DNA from: Quillaja saponaria
Lineage: Eukaryota; Streptophyta; Magnoliopsida; Fabales; Quillajaceae
DNA: 64,000 nucleotides
Assembly (NCBI GenBank): GCA_029379385.1
Contig: CM055607.1
Span: 16,864,001 to 16,928,000, forward strand
Direction of reading: 5' to 3'
A program made the translations under genes and the position numbers. A model generated the notes under the pieces. The model was not told where the DNA came from, did not search any database, and was given only the letters and a program-made list of their open reading frames with translations. Each line of letters opens with the position of its first letter. Position 1 is the stretch's first letter. Below, one piece after another: positions 34,936-47,099 of the stretch.

Positions 34936-36434
34936 AGGAGGTGGTCTTTGAGAAAGCAAGTAAGAGAATGGAGGAAGCTAGTAGAGAGAATGTCAAATTA
35001 GAAGAAAGAGGGAACACTCTGCCCACTCTGCGTACGTGGCTGCCAAAAGGGAGAATGAAATGTTTATGCATTTATTGCTTGTTAGGTTTTGTTAGTTGAG
35101 ACTATAAGTTGGGCTTGTTAGTTTTTTTTTTTTTTTTAAAAGACTATAGGTTAAGCTTTTGGGCTTGTATTTTATAAAATTAATGCAATTTAAGTCTTAT
35201 TTTTTATTGGGCTAAGATGGCGACTTGGGCTATATGTCTAACGTTGAAAAATATTTATATTTGGGTCAGGTCGGTTAATCGACATTTAAGTGTTGACGTA
35301 TCCAGAAAATTAACCCAACCTAAGAATATTATAAAATTCCCAACCAACTCGATTAATATAAATTTCGGATTGAGTCAATTTTGGTCTAAAACAATTAGTT
35401 TGAAGACAGATTTTTAATTTTTTAGATTTTACATTCACCCTTAATAGAAATAACTTTTTATCTTCCTAGCTTTCTAGGCAATGCTTCCATGGGTGGCAGC
35501 TCCTGTACAATTTGCTAGCTATCAGGCATGCCCTGCGAACACATGACATTTATTAGTGATGGTACAGTGCGTTAGAAATAGGTTTAATGGCTGTCATTCT
35601 ATCCCCGTCCAAAAATAAAAAAGAAAAGAAAGAAAAGGAGAACATCATTGTCTCACAGAGGTGCAATATCCCGATAAGAAATGCATTATACAACCGGGTC
35701 TTGAAAACCCAATTTTTGGGCAAGACAAAAACTGGGTCTTTACAACCCGGTTTCTGTAAACATGGAGCAAACAGTTTGAGGTGGCACTAAAAACTGGAAC
35801 TTCAATACCCTATTTTTTAAAAGCACCCCCTTGCACAATATGTTTTAAAAACATGCTATTTTAACTAGGGTTTAAAAATCAATATCCTTTCTTCAGTTTT
35901 TCCTATGAACAAGGAACAGATCTAAGAACTGATTTGAGGATAACTACCAAGGATCGAAGGTAGTTTTAGTCTTTCTCTTTTTTTGTAAATTGAAATTTAT
36001 TGTAAAATGACCTACAATGCCCTCAATATGAACGAATATGTAGTTGAATATCATGTTATATGAAATTTTGGATTTAACAGACGCCATAAGACTTCTGTCA
36101 ACACACTTCCAGTTCAAAAATTCAAACGTCAGCAAACATGAAAATTTATGTACCGACAGCATTTTACGAAACAGACTAAACCACCAATTTTATAAGCATA
36201 TCATACTACCACCAATTCATAAGGGATACTTTTGACATATATAAATAATTTTAAAATAATAAAATATTGACAGTTCGTCCAGAGATATTACCTAAATATA
36301 ATTTATAATATCTTGGTCATGAAAAATTAGAAAAAATATAGACATATACACCAATGGAGCATTTCTAAAATTACACCACTGTTATATGTATTCATTAGTG
36401 CCGGCTACTGATACAGCATTTCTACATTGTTTTA
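34936..36434. other. Outer-element flank and CIA1 3' region
   Basis: No gene. 35690-35755 has ACCCAATTTTTGGG- and ACCCGGTT-type short palindromes related in style to the hairpins further left. 35780-35913 is the right arm of the outer element. The final about 400 bases would include the CIA1 3' untranslated region (minus strand). Confidence 0.55.
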
Positions 36435-39400
36435 TCAGCATTGCGGCACAAGCTCCCAAATCTTTATTGCCCCATCATCGCTTGCAGAGGCTAAGAACCG
36501 CTTGTCCTAATAATATAGAAGCAACGAAGAGTAAATTTGTCAGAATGTACATTCAAAGACAATCAATAACACACAAAGAAACACATCCTGAGAAAACTAG
36601 ATTATTTTGTAAATCTTTATAATCATTTCTGAGAAACCAACTTAGCTCTGAGAGTTGTATACTGAGAATCTGGATACATCTTTTAACGTGAAGTTTGCAA
36701 AACCATTTTAAAGTTGATATCATGGACAACTTTGAAGAAGGGTCTTAATAAAGCAAACAATGGGGCAAAATGTTAGTCCAAAAGTACGTTCAAAATAAGA
36801 ACATTTCATGCGGGAGTATTAAGCAATGCCTGATCCATATTCGCTTGCCGGATTCTCTGTCTAGAAAGAGAAGTTCATTACTTCACTTCCATGTCAACAT
36901 TATCCAACCAAGAATATTTGTTTTTGCAATAAGAAATCTTACCCCAGGGCTCCATTGCACTGAATTTATGTCCATGTCATGAGCCTTCTCCTCCTTCAGC
37001 AGCAGTTTATATGAGGGAACATCAATCTAGTTTAGAAGTAAACAATATAGTTGGTTAATCTTAATTGTTTCTCCAGCAAAGGCACACATACACTTTCATT
37101 CAACTTAACGAGTTTAGGATTACTCTGTTCCTTTTATATTCCTATTGAATCATTCATGCATAACCACAAAATCTAAATGAGTTTGAGTTTCTCACAGATG
37201 AATATCAATGCACAAATGGTATTGGTTCCCTTATAGAACATATAAGTAGTTTAAGACACTCTTCTGATTTAAGTGGAAACCTCGATAAATATTAGAAATG
37301 AGAAAGCAGATTACTATTATCAACTAACAAAGCACTAGAATTCCATACTCAAACTGACAGATAACTTCAAATCAAGGATGAGCATGAAAATTTCAAAATG
37401 AGTATCAACTTGCATGGCCGCTTCATTGATCTCTTTTTCTTGATTTGGAAAAGACACTCAAGTCATCGTGTCCTAGTCTTCTTTTAAAAGGAGCATTTCC
37501 AACTCTTGTAGCAGAAAACTACAGCCAGATTGATGGAATCTTAGAGACTCGACTATATTATGAAGAGGTTGTTGTTGATTTGGAGCATGAACAGAATCAA
37601 ATTGAACAATGCAGAGAATCTGATATACCCTAGGCCCTATAACTAAATTCTTCATTAGTTGTGACTAACATGAAGCAGGAAGAGACTAAATGCCTCAGAG
37701 AAATTATAGGTGGGTAAATTCAAGTTCCATACAAACTCAAGACTAATGAGCCAAACTTGCAAAGCCAACAGAATCACCTGCCACTAAAAGAGAACGTCAA
37801 CTGAACATAGTATTAGGCACCCATATGACAAGCTAAGAAACTAATTCCATTTAGGTAAAAAGAAATATCATCTTCAAGAATTCAGGAAATAGTGAAGCAC
37901 TCAATTGACCCAAATGAAAGCATCTAACTAGAGTTGGATTTGCAAGAATTGGTTTGCATGGACCAACCACCTAAGTTTGTTGCTCAGAGGGAATTTGGAT
38001 TGGTATGCCAACTAAATAAATCATTGTATGGACTGAAATAGTCTCCTCAGGTACGGTTAGGATGCTTTACAGGGGTAATACTTGAGTTTGGTCAAAAGCA
38101 TTACAAGGGTCACCATGTTATATTGACATTCCAAGTCAAATACAATATTTTCAATTTTTAATGTTGAATGTTGATTATAATGTAATCCCTCTGTTCCAAA
38201 ATAATTGTCTTCCTTTCTATTTATTGTTGTCCCATAATTCCTCTTTCACTAGTCAATGGCTATTAAATGCTGAGTTTCCAATGAACTATTAGATATTTAC
38301 TCCATTTCCAAGAACTTTAAAGGAGGACGATATAGGTATATTGCATCGAGATTAATGCAATTAATGATGTTGCCTAAAAACTTGTTCTTTTTCAAACAGA
38401 ACAATTATTTTGGTGCTGAGGGTGTAATATTGAAGATGGTTGCAAGGGATTGATGAGCTAAAGATTCATTTGCAACAACTTTCTCAAACCAAAAACATGG
38501 GAAAGGTGAAAAAACTTTCATGGAAATTGAGGAAGCTCAATCAAGGAAAGGTATTTATCAAACCATGCTGCTCACTACATAGCTTCAAATCCTGTTTTCC
38601 ATTGGGGGACAAAACATATTAAGGTGGCTTGTCATTCTGTTGGTGAGAAGGTCCAAAATGTTGAGTCTGGAAAACAACTTGCTGATTTATTTACTAAATC
38701 TCTTGGAAGTGATCAGGTTAAGCATATGTATTATAAGCTGGGCATGTTTAATATCTATGCTCCAACTTGGAGGGGAGTTTGAGGAATTATAACTTACAAG
38801 GGTATTTCAATGTTTTTGTATTCCAGCATTAAGTAGGGTGTAACCCTATACCTACATATACATATAAATATAGATTCATAGAGGGAGCTGTGTTTTCTGG
38901 CTCTTTCTTTTCCGTTTCTCTGCTTTCTCTCTCTCCCCTCTCTTCTCTCTCCTATTAACTTTACAATTGTCAAGTGCATTCACAATATACTTGATAAGAA
39001 ACCAGCCCCTGTAGTACACTCAATAAGAAATAAGAAAAATGTGAAGCTTTATCTTGCTAAAACTGAATATTCATATCTTTGGTAAGTTTCATGTATTTGG
39101 GTTGTCTCCATTTGAAGATAAAACTAGTCTCGTTATGACTTTATTTATTTTGTTCTCATTTTAAAAAGGATGTTAAATTGACTGAGCTCCCATTCACAGC
39201 AGCATTATAAAGAAAATCAGCATCCAGCAGGTTCCCTTTACTTATTCTTCTTCTTTTCTCCCTCAATTTCAAGTAATACTTAGAAAAAGTAGATGTACCA
39301 ATCCATCCATAACAATCATATTGCTCCAGACTCTAACTAGACAACCACTAAATAATCCACACAGTCCAAACACTATCATTGCATTCATTGGGTACATTTC

Positions 39401-42400
39401 CACAGCCATATTATATACTTACTGAGTTACTGTTGAGGACATGCATAACCCTGATTATGTAATAATTGCAATAACTAGAGTGCGGAAAGCTTATAACAAA
39501 AGAAATGCTGAAGTGATTAATAGCATACCGAACTTTGTTTACTCTCCACAAAAAACCGAATGGCATCATCAGCTGCTCCACTGGCAATAATGCCTTCTCT
39601 ATCATAATTACATGTAAGGCACGAATATCAGGATTTATTTAAACAGAAATAATTACATAGAATAGAATTTTTATCACGAGGGTGAGGTACAAATCAGATT
39701 AGTTTCTTTCCCTCTTTTTTCAGGTTTAAAGATTTTATTTTTTTTAAATTGCATGGTTTGAACCCTTTAAAATTTAGTAGCATAACATTGCAATATCATA
39801 CTCCAAGATAAATATTTGGAAGAGCTAAATAGGAATCCTATCTACTGTATGTTGCATTAGTATTATGCTCACACTCTTTAGTATTCAACTTGCTTTTTAA
39901 GGTTTCTTCACAGAGTGTTAAGACTCCTTTTTCTCTTTTTCTAGAGGTATAGCTTACTGTCTACTTCTGGTGTACATGAGTTGTTCCCTGTTGACACCTT
40001 TTAAAGAACTTTAAACTTCATAGAAAAAGAAATCAGAATATCATCTTGGCTTTTACTTTTATGTTTATTTTACTCTTTTTTTAATGCAATGGAACTTAGT
40101 AAATCAACCAAGCAGAATGACAAAGTTGTTAAATGTGCATTCTGGAAAAGGATGTTGGCTAATTTACAGTTCTTCGTAATATTTTATCATGATTCCATCA
40201 TAAATAATTACTAAAGTTCTATTGCCAAACAGTTAGACTTAGAATGTGATACAGATGAAATTCCCGCAGTATTCACATTGGCAACAGAATTCAAGTAACA
40301 TCCATGATGGAATCAAAAATATTAAGAAGAATTTCAGTAGAGTATTATCATCCTTTCAATAAAGAAAAAAAGAAAAAATTGATGGTCATGCCGCAAATGA
40401 GATTAAAACTTTAATCAATTAACTAGAACTAGACAACCTTGACCAATGAACTGAAAAAATTGTCCGATCATGGTACCCAGTGAGAGTGCTAACATGTCTC
40501 CTGAAATTCCCAATAAAAAAAAAAATGTCATCTAATTTACAGAAAAGAAACTACAGAGCAACACAGAATGTAACAAATACTAAAATTAGGTCTCTGGTAA
40601 AAGAATACCAAACCAAATATATTTGGTTTGAAATGACCCGTTGAGAAAATCAAGCCATTCATAATAATCAAAAATAAGTTTGTATATGTTTTGCATAAGA
40701 TTGCAGCATTGCAGCTGGATTACAGCTTGACAGGAGCACAAAGAGTCGTCAATAGATTAAGAGTGATCCTATTTGATATTTCAAAGGCAGTGAAGACAAT
40801 ATAAAGAAGAAATAGACCTTAAGCAGGTATAAAGAGTTGGGGAGACAGGGATGGGTACTTCAGGAATGGAAGGGAAGAGATTGAGAATAAATGAGAAAGG
40901 AGAAAAGGGAAAACCTTAAGAATGTGAAGAAGCTTATGCAGAGGATTTTGAATGTCACTTTATAAGGAGGAAAGGTATACAATGTGCCAGAAAGAAACAT
41001 AACATACATATTGCCTCAGGCTTCTAAAGTCTAAATCTGCCACCTAGTTCAATCCAGTTCGTTTTAATAGAAGCTAACAGAACTAAATATATAAACCTAA
41101 TAAAACAAGTCAAAAGTCAGTCTAAGTTGGCTGGGTGGTTGGGTTTTATCAATTCCTGGACATCACTAATAGAAACTGTAAACCAAACAGATTAATTTTA
41201 GTTCCTATTGACTACATGCTACAATTTCAAATAATTGGATACCTACCTTTCTCATATTAATATGAAGATAAAGAAACATTATTGTCACATGGACTAGTCT
41301 AGACTGTATACTAAATCTAGATCCAGAATAACTAAGAAAAAGACCTTACGGTTGCAAAACACAAAGTACACTAAACACGTCTGGCATGATTCATCGTTCT
41401 TTTCCTTTACAAAAGGAATCTTTCTACTCTTGACAATAAAACATGTTAAAGTTCACTCAGGACTACAATTTATATAATTTACTTAAGGGTTAAAATCTCA
41501 TGACCAGAAATTTAAGAAATGTACAATTTTTCTTGACAAGGGTGGCCATCATGGTGATGGAGAGAACACATAAATGAATGCTTGTGTGTGAAGTTTAGAA
41601 AACTTAGCTCTAAACATAAAATTGTTATCCTAGCCTAGCAACAAGAAGCAGAAAGTGTTTCAACAAGGCATTCAGAGTAAACTAGAATAAACAATAATAG
41701 CCACAGGAAGAGTCAAGAAGATAGATGAACAAAGACTCATGCACTTTTCATTACTGATATTTCAATTAATGTCATCAAAATTCCATTCTTTAAAATACCA
41801 AATCACATTCTGGCCCCATGAAAGGATATGGGAAGCGGACAAAACCACACCTAAGGTAGCATGTTCCTTACCAAGGTGAAATTCCATCACCAGATTGCAT
41901 CTGTATGTTGTCTGTTTCCCATATCTTCAAGGTAAGATCATCGCTGAAAAACAGGTAGAGTATTACTTCACTTCTTTATGAGTCGGAACTACAAATTTTC
42001 TCTTTGTGTTAGTTCTCTTTATGAATGGAACTTACCAAAATAAATCCCCATATATGAACAGAGACATTATAACGTACCTACAGGTAACCATTTTATCTCC
42101 TTTAGCATTGAAAGAGAGGGCCCAAACCGTAGAAGTATGACCACTGAGAAGGAAAGCGACCTAGTTGTATTAGACCACATTAACATTTGGTTTCAAAAAC
42201 TATTAGAACTCCTATATGAACTAGTGTTAAAGTCTAAAGATATATCTGAAGGCCACTTACAATAAGATAAAGGATAATGAATTACAAACAGATCTAACAG
42301 AGAAGAAACCGAAAATATGTACAATTAGAAATTAAGAGAGAGGTTATGGAATAATACTTGTTGGGTACACCTAAAGTTTGAACACACTGCCAATCATCAC

Positions 42401-44174
42401 TGTCACCTTCGTCTGCCCAAACCTGGAAGTAATGTTAGTAGCATCATAATACAATTACATCAGCAACACTCATGAACAAAGAAAAATGCATCAGCCTACC
42501 AGGCTAGTTGTTGAACTTGGATGAAATCAAAATGGAAATGCCACAATAGCATGGGTAGTACCTTAACATTATTATCATAGCTACATGAAAACAAAACATC
42601 CATGGTGGGATGCCATTGAACCATTTTCACATCTTGTGTATGTCCTTGGAGAACTGAAACACACTCAAACTCATTACCCGGCTGCACTTCCCATATCCAA
42701 ATAGATTTATCTCGGCCACAGGTTGCAAGCAAGGATCCGGAGGCATTCCAGGATGCACTCTTAACTTCATTTTCATGACCCTGTTTTCAAATATATATTT
42801 AAGTACACATACAATAAGACTGCAAGAGCAGATTTTTAAAATGATTAGGTGTTGGAAATTAAGGAAGCATTGATCAATGGCCAGGCCAGCCAACATGATC
42901 CGTTAACTATCTAGGAAGTTTGGTGTTGCTTTTCCTTTTCCTATTAATACAAGATCTATCCCTCCCTGTGAATGCATCATCTTGAATTCCAAATAAATTC
43001 CCAAATTTTCAAAGTTAAAAACATGAGCTTATATGTGAATGAGAGTTTTTTACTTAAACAAATTATTAATGTTATAACAAAAAGGGGAATAGAAAAATCC
43101 AATTTCCAGTATGTATATGCAATGGTATTATACCTCCAAAGTAGAGACGCACTTAAATTCACCCCCAACATTTTCCCATATGGCAGTGGTGGCATCAAAG
43201 CTTGCTGTAGCCAATAATTTCCCACACGGTGACCAAGCACAAGCTCTAACTGTTCTAGTGTGAGATTCTTCTAGAACTGCCTGCATATCCACATTTGATC
43301 CTCATAATTCTGAACACAACATCAACTAAATAATTTTTGAATTCGTACCCATATTCTTATTTCTAAACTCAATCCATGAAATAATAATCAAAAAGCTGAA
43401 ATTTTAAGTTTTACAAAGTAAATGAAATCCAAACAACAAAAGACTCCAGTTTTGTTAGCTTAACAAGGAGTAATACTTTCTCATAATTGCCAAGTCACAC
43501 GAAATAATCCACAAGATCAATGACCTCATCCTCCATACTTATTCTGGAAGATGAAAGAAGAGCAATCACACAGAAAGCTGATAGGCAGATAGCCAAGGAG
43601 AACTACATAGTTATGTTTTAATACTCGAAATTAAACCATATATGCAAACAAAGACAATGTGGCTAAATAGCTGCTAAGCTAATGTATCTATTTAGCAAAG
43701 CATTACCTAGGATTCACTATGGTCTCTGAAAAATGTGAAAAGAAGTAAGCTATTAACTATTTATTAAGTCCATGCCATTCAAAAATACTAATTCTACTAT
43801 TGAACTAAACTACATTGAGAAAAATAATTTATCACTATCTCGTTCTATTGTTATTCAAATCCAAAAACCGAAACAATTATTTAGTTTCTTATTCATAAAT
43901 CTTCTCAGGAACCAAGCTGAGCACTTGACAATTGAAAAAAAAAAAAAAAAAAAAAAAACTTGAAAAGGACACCAACCTTGCAGTCCCATAAACCAGAAGA
44001 CAAATTCTGCTCCCAGATTCGAACGGTTGTGTCGCCACTACACGAAGCGAACACTAGAGGGATCCCAGCGTGACCGGTAACTGGGTTCCAAGCCAAGCTC
44101 CAGACTTTATCGGTGTGACCTTCAAGTCTCTGGACCTCCCTAAGTTGGAAACCACCTTTCGAAGAAGTCTCCAT
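36435..44174 (-). CDS. CIA1: CIA1/CIAO1-type WD40 protein of the cytosolic iron-sulfur assembly targeting complex
   Basis: Ten exons, all with GT-AG borders and in phase: 44174-43977, 43280-43134, 42780-42562, 42422-42358, 42143-42078, 41943-41872, 40500-40438, 39598-39529, 37026-36943 and 36506-36435. They encode 351 residues, the family's usual length, with no stop or frameshift. Seven WD-repeat blades are visible, e.g. [20 protein letters not shown] (residues about 17-36), [100 protein letters not shown], and [14 protein letters not shown] followed by [10 protein letters not shown]. In yeast and Arabidopsis this propeller, with MMS19 and AE7/CIA2, delivers Fe-S clusters to cytosolic and nuclear enzymes. 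It is essential and single copy in Arabidopsis. Intron 8 (37027-39528) hosts a Copia remnant and a MITE. The intact model contrasts with the broken FtsZ2 and TMN genes. Confidence 0.96.
38185..38424. mobile_element. Stowaway-like MITE inserted in the Copia remnant
   Basis: The left end CCCTCTGTTCCAAAATAATT (from 38187) and the right end AACAATTATTTTGGTGCTGAGG (to 38422) are inverted repeats of the CTCCCTCCGTTCC type. TA dinucleotides flank it (38183-38184, 38425-38426), as expected for Tc1/mariner-derived Stowaway MITEs. It is about 240 bp and separates the Copia RT from the RNase H. Confidence 0.8.
38780..38984 (+). repeat. Copia 3' LTR (about 205 bp)
   Basis: It starts TGAGGAATTATAAC directly after the polypurine tract and ends near CATTCACA. 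It contains a TATA-like ACATATAAATATAG near 38860 and a C/T-rich tract. The 5' LTR is not found. Confidence 0.6.
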
Positions 44175-44393
44175 AGCAGGAAATTTCTTCAGAGGTTTAG
44201 CAGTCGGACCTCTTCGACACGCAGTAGGACTAGAGGACCTTTCTTGTTTCTTGTTTTGTCTTCTGGAGTTTCCTTTCTCATTCCAGCCGCGTAGACATTG
44301 TCGGCAAGAGTAATTTGTGCTCCTTTCATGGACCGAAAAAATAAAAACAAAGTATTTAAATTATAATATTTTTATTAATTTGGTTTTAAAGTA

Positions 44394-44430
44394 TTTTTTT
44401 ATTTTTTATTTTTTATTTTTTATTTTTTAA
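44394..44430. repeat. (ATTTTTT)n microsatellite
   Basis: Four to five copies of a 7-base ATTTTTT-like unit lie between the CIA1 leader and the left end of the viral integrant. Confidence 0.85.
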
Positions 44431-44460
44431 ATATTTACAGTCTCTTTCTTCTTAATGATA

Positions 44461-44968
44461 AATTCTCTAGTAGACTTATCTATTTTTAATTTTGAAAAAA
44501 TAAATCAAAAATATTAGATAATTTAAAAGATTATCATGTTTAGCAATATCATAAAATTCTTAGGTTATATTATGACAGTATATATCTACTTAAAAAAAAA
44601 ATTCAATAAAAACTCTAAACAAGAGTTTGAAGTCATAAAAATAATAATAGTGTATTAGAAGAGTCGTTATATCAAAGAACCTGATATAACAAAAAGAAAT
44701 AAATTAATAAAAATGATACAACATTTATTTGTTCAGAACGAACAATTAATGAAGCAAAACAATTATGAAATATTATTAAATATTTCTGATGATAAAAATG
44801 ATTATAATTCAGAATCATTTACATCTGAAAACTGAATCACAATCAGTGATAAAAGTTTAGAGTATTTTGAGGATAAAAAAACATCTTCAGAAAAATATGA
44901 ACAAAAAGATAAAAGAAAGATTGAGGAATTAGATCCCTTAAATCTTGATCCGAAACTAAAATCTATTC
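44461..44968 (+). repeat. Left terminal repeat of the viral integrant
   Basis: This is a direct repeat of 51204-51729, at an offset of about 6743-6761 bases. It covers coding sequence of the first viral region, not a control region, so the ends are permuted relative to the transcript start. It is not an LTR: the ends lack TG...CA and a primer site next to them. Confidence 0.85.
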
Positions 44969-44984
44969 TCAAAAAGAGATAGAT

Positions 44985-45965
44985 GAGTTAAAAGAAGAAG
45001 AATATAGAAAGCCTTCAACTTTTGAAACTCCTATAATCACTAAAAAATGTGATTTAAATAAACAAAATGCGGTAATAAATGAAACATATATGGATCTAAC
45101 AAATGTCTTAATAAAAGACTAGGAAAAAATCATAGATATATGGGCACAATCATTATCCATAATCATAACAAATTATAGAAATGTTTGGTCTAAAGAAAAA
45201 TTTTTAGACTTCATAGCAGGAACATTGCAAAGAGACACTTTACAATTTCTTAGGAAATGGGAAAGTTCTATAAAAGGAATAGCCCGAAAAAAAAAAAAGT
45301 ATTACTTGAAAACTTCAACTCCTTTGACAAAATATTACAAGAATTTGTTAATATAATAAAAAAAAAATTTGTGGTCATATGGATCCACAAAACACAAGGT
45401 CATAAGTAAACTATACATTGACAAAAATAAAATTATGTAACATTAGAGAATTAGAAAAATTCTCTAAACAATTTCAAAAATACTATCATAAATTAGATGC
45501 TATTGAGTCAGAATTTTGGCTTAATCAGTATTTTCATAAATTATCTCCTTCTTGGGATGAATTATGTAATAACACATATAAGTCCTTTTTAGAAAAAAAC
45601 TAACGGAGAGGATACCTTAGGAAATAGAATTAAGTATGTAATTAGACAAGTCCTAGACGATTGTCTAACTGCAAAAACAACTAAACAAGTTAAAAATCAA
45701 GTAGGAGATAAATATTGCTCCAAACTTCTCAAAGACGAGTAGGAATTTGGATGTAATAAACCAAAACCAAAAAGGTTTACATGGAAAAAAATGGAAGAAA
45801 AATAATCTAAGAAAATTTAAATCACATAAAAAATATGTAAGAAGTAAAAAGAAATTTTTGAAACCTAGAAAAGATTGTAAATGCTATATATGTAATGAAG
45901 AAGGTCATTATGTACCATAATGCCCTAAAAAAAAGAAAAGTGAAAAGAAAATGATAAAAATATTA
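44985..45965 (+). pseudogene. Viral coat-protein region with CCHC finger (remnant)
   Basis: Lys/Asn/Glu-rich frames broken by stops lead to CKCYICNEEGHYVP at 45876-45917. This is the Cys-x-Cys-x2-Cys-x4-His pattern of caulimovirid capsid proteins. A TAA at 45918-45920 separates it from the last Cys. A basic stretch precedes the finger and an acidic one follows, as is usual for these capsids. Not functional. Confidence 0.8.
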
Positions 45966-46139
45966 GAAGAAAATGAATTAGAAATTTGTTATGGAGAATA
46001 AATCTCTGATAACGAATCTATATTATATGAAATATCTAGTAAGGAAGAAAGTTCAGATGAAGAGTCAGAATTTTCTTTTATGTTTCAAGAAGTCCCTAAT
46101 TCTGAACAGTAAGTTACAAAATTAGGCAATGTTATAAAA

Positions 46140-46990
46140 GAAGATATGCAAATAGAGGATTCTTCTTTAAAGATAAAAAAATTTACAAAAGAAGAAATCT
46201 ATAAGATATCTAAATTTAACTTTTGGAGTGCTAGGCATTTTAAACAATTTTCAGGAAATACTGCAGCTAAAGCCTTAAAAGGAGGAATAGTCGAATTAAA
46301 CATTTTCGACTTAGAAAAAATAAAGAGACTTAAGAAAAAGTTAATAAAAATTAGATATATACGTATAGGTATAATCTAGATAAGAATAAAAGCCTTATTT
46401 CGTCAAGGGATTGATACCCCTATATTAGCTATATTATATGATAATAGATTAAATGATCTTATGAAAACCCTCATAGGAGGAATTCAATCTAATTTAGTTA
46501 CAATAGTAGTTTGGTTTAAAATCAAGCTAAATTATTTCATATCCATTAATGATCCTAATATTCAGAATTCTTTAAAACTAAGAATTCAAACTAACAATAT
46601 AGATATGATGGAAGATAGTAATGATTTAGCAATAGAATGGAAATCTATCTATGAGCTAACAAATCTCCCATAAAAGTCAACTAAAGAAGTTGATAAAAGA
46701 TTTATAAAAATATTTGAGTCACGTGAATTTGATTTAGAAATTCAACCACGACTAATAAGTTGGAAGGATTTAAAAATACATTCTGATTGGTTAATAAGAG
46801 ATTTCACTAAAAATAAGGAACAAAAAAATGTTCAATCTATAGAGTTCATAGTATCAGGAAGTAATCTTTACTTTAAGGATAGAAGGTCCTTTAGTAGTAA
46901 TCAGCTAAGATTAATTCCTAATATAAGTTTTGGTAGCCAAAGTCAAAGAGAAATTCAAGATGATGAATTCTCATTAAACAATAGTATAGG
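46140..46990 (+). pseudogene. Probable viral movement-protein region (remnant)
   Basis: Between the zinc finger and the protease are frames at 46146-46379 and 46461-46673, with stops at about 46377 and 46671. The stretch DTPILAILYDNRLND near 46412-46456 and the following Gly-Gly block are compatible with the 30K movement-protein superfamily. The position also fits genomes with capsid and movement proteins before pol. Assignment rests mainly on position. Confidence 0.45.
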
Positions 46991-47099
46991 AAATAGTCAA
47001 AGTAATAAATCCTAGTATTAATTTTCCTATACTTTCAGGTTCAAATAATTCTTCAAGAAATGAAGAATTAAAGACAGTAATAATATCTCAATTATTAAT

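Larger units (their letters stand above)
31567..35913. mobile_element. Outer long-inverted-repeat (MULE-like) element
   Basis: 31567-31690 (GGAAAAACTGGGTAAAGGAT, then TTGATTTTTAAAC and ATATTGTGCAA) matches the reverse complement of about 35780-35913 over at least 120 bases, with roughly 75-80% agreement by eye. Bases just outside are ATGAATGAG on the left and TATGAACAAG on the right, a possible worn 9-bp target duplication. Long TIRs and a 9-bp duplication would fit Mutator-like elements. The element contains another inverted-repeat element (32368-34935). No MULE transposase is recognisable. Confidence 0.6.
37930..38984 (+). mobile_element. Ty1/Copia remnant in CIA1 intron 8
   Basis: A reverse-transcriptase scrap at about 37955-38060 reads [20 protein letters not shown] and then SLYGLK, a Copia RT motif, followed by TAG. 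After a MITE insertion, 38600-38775 reads the Copia RNase H end ([26 protein letters not shown]), then a polypurine tract GGAGGGGAG near 38769, then an LTR. The element is opposite in orientation to CIA1 and is heavily deleted. Confidence 0.8.
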
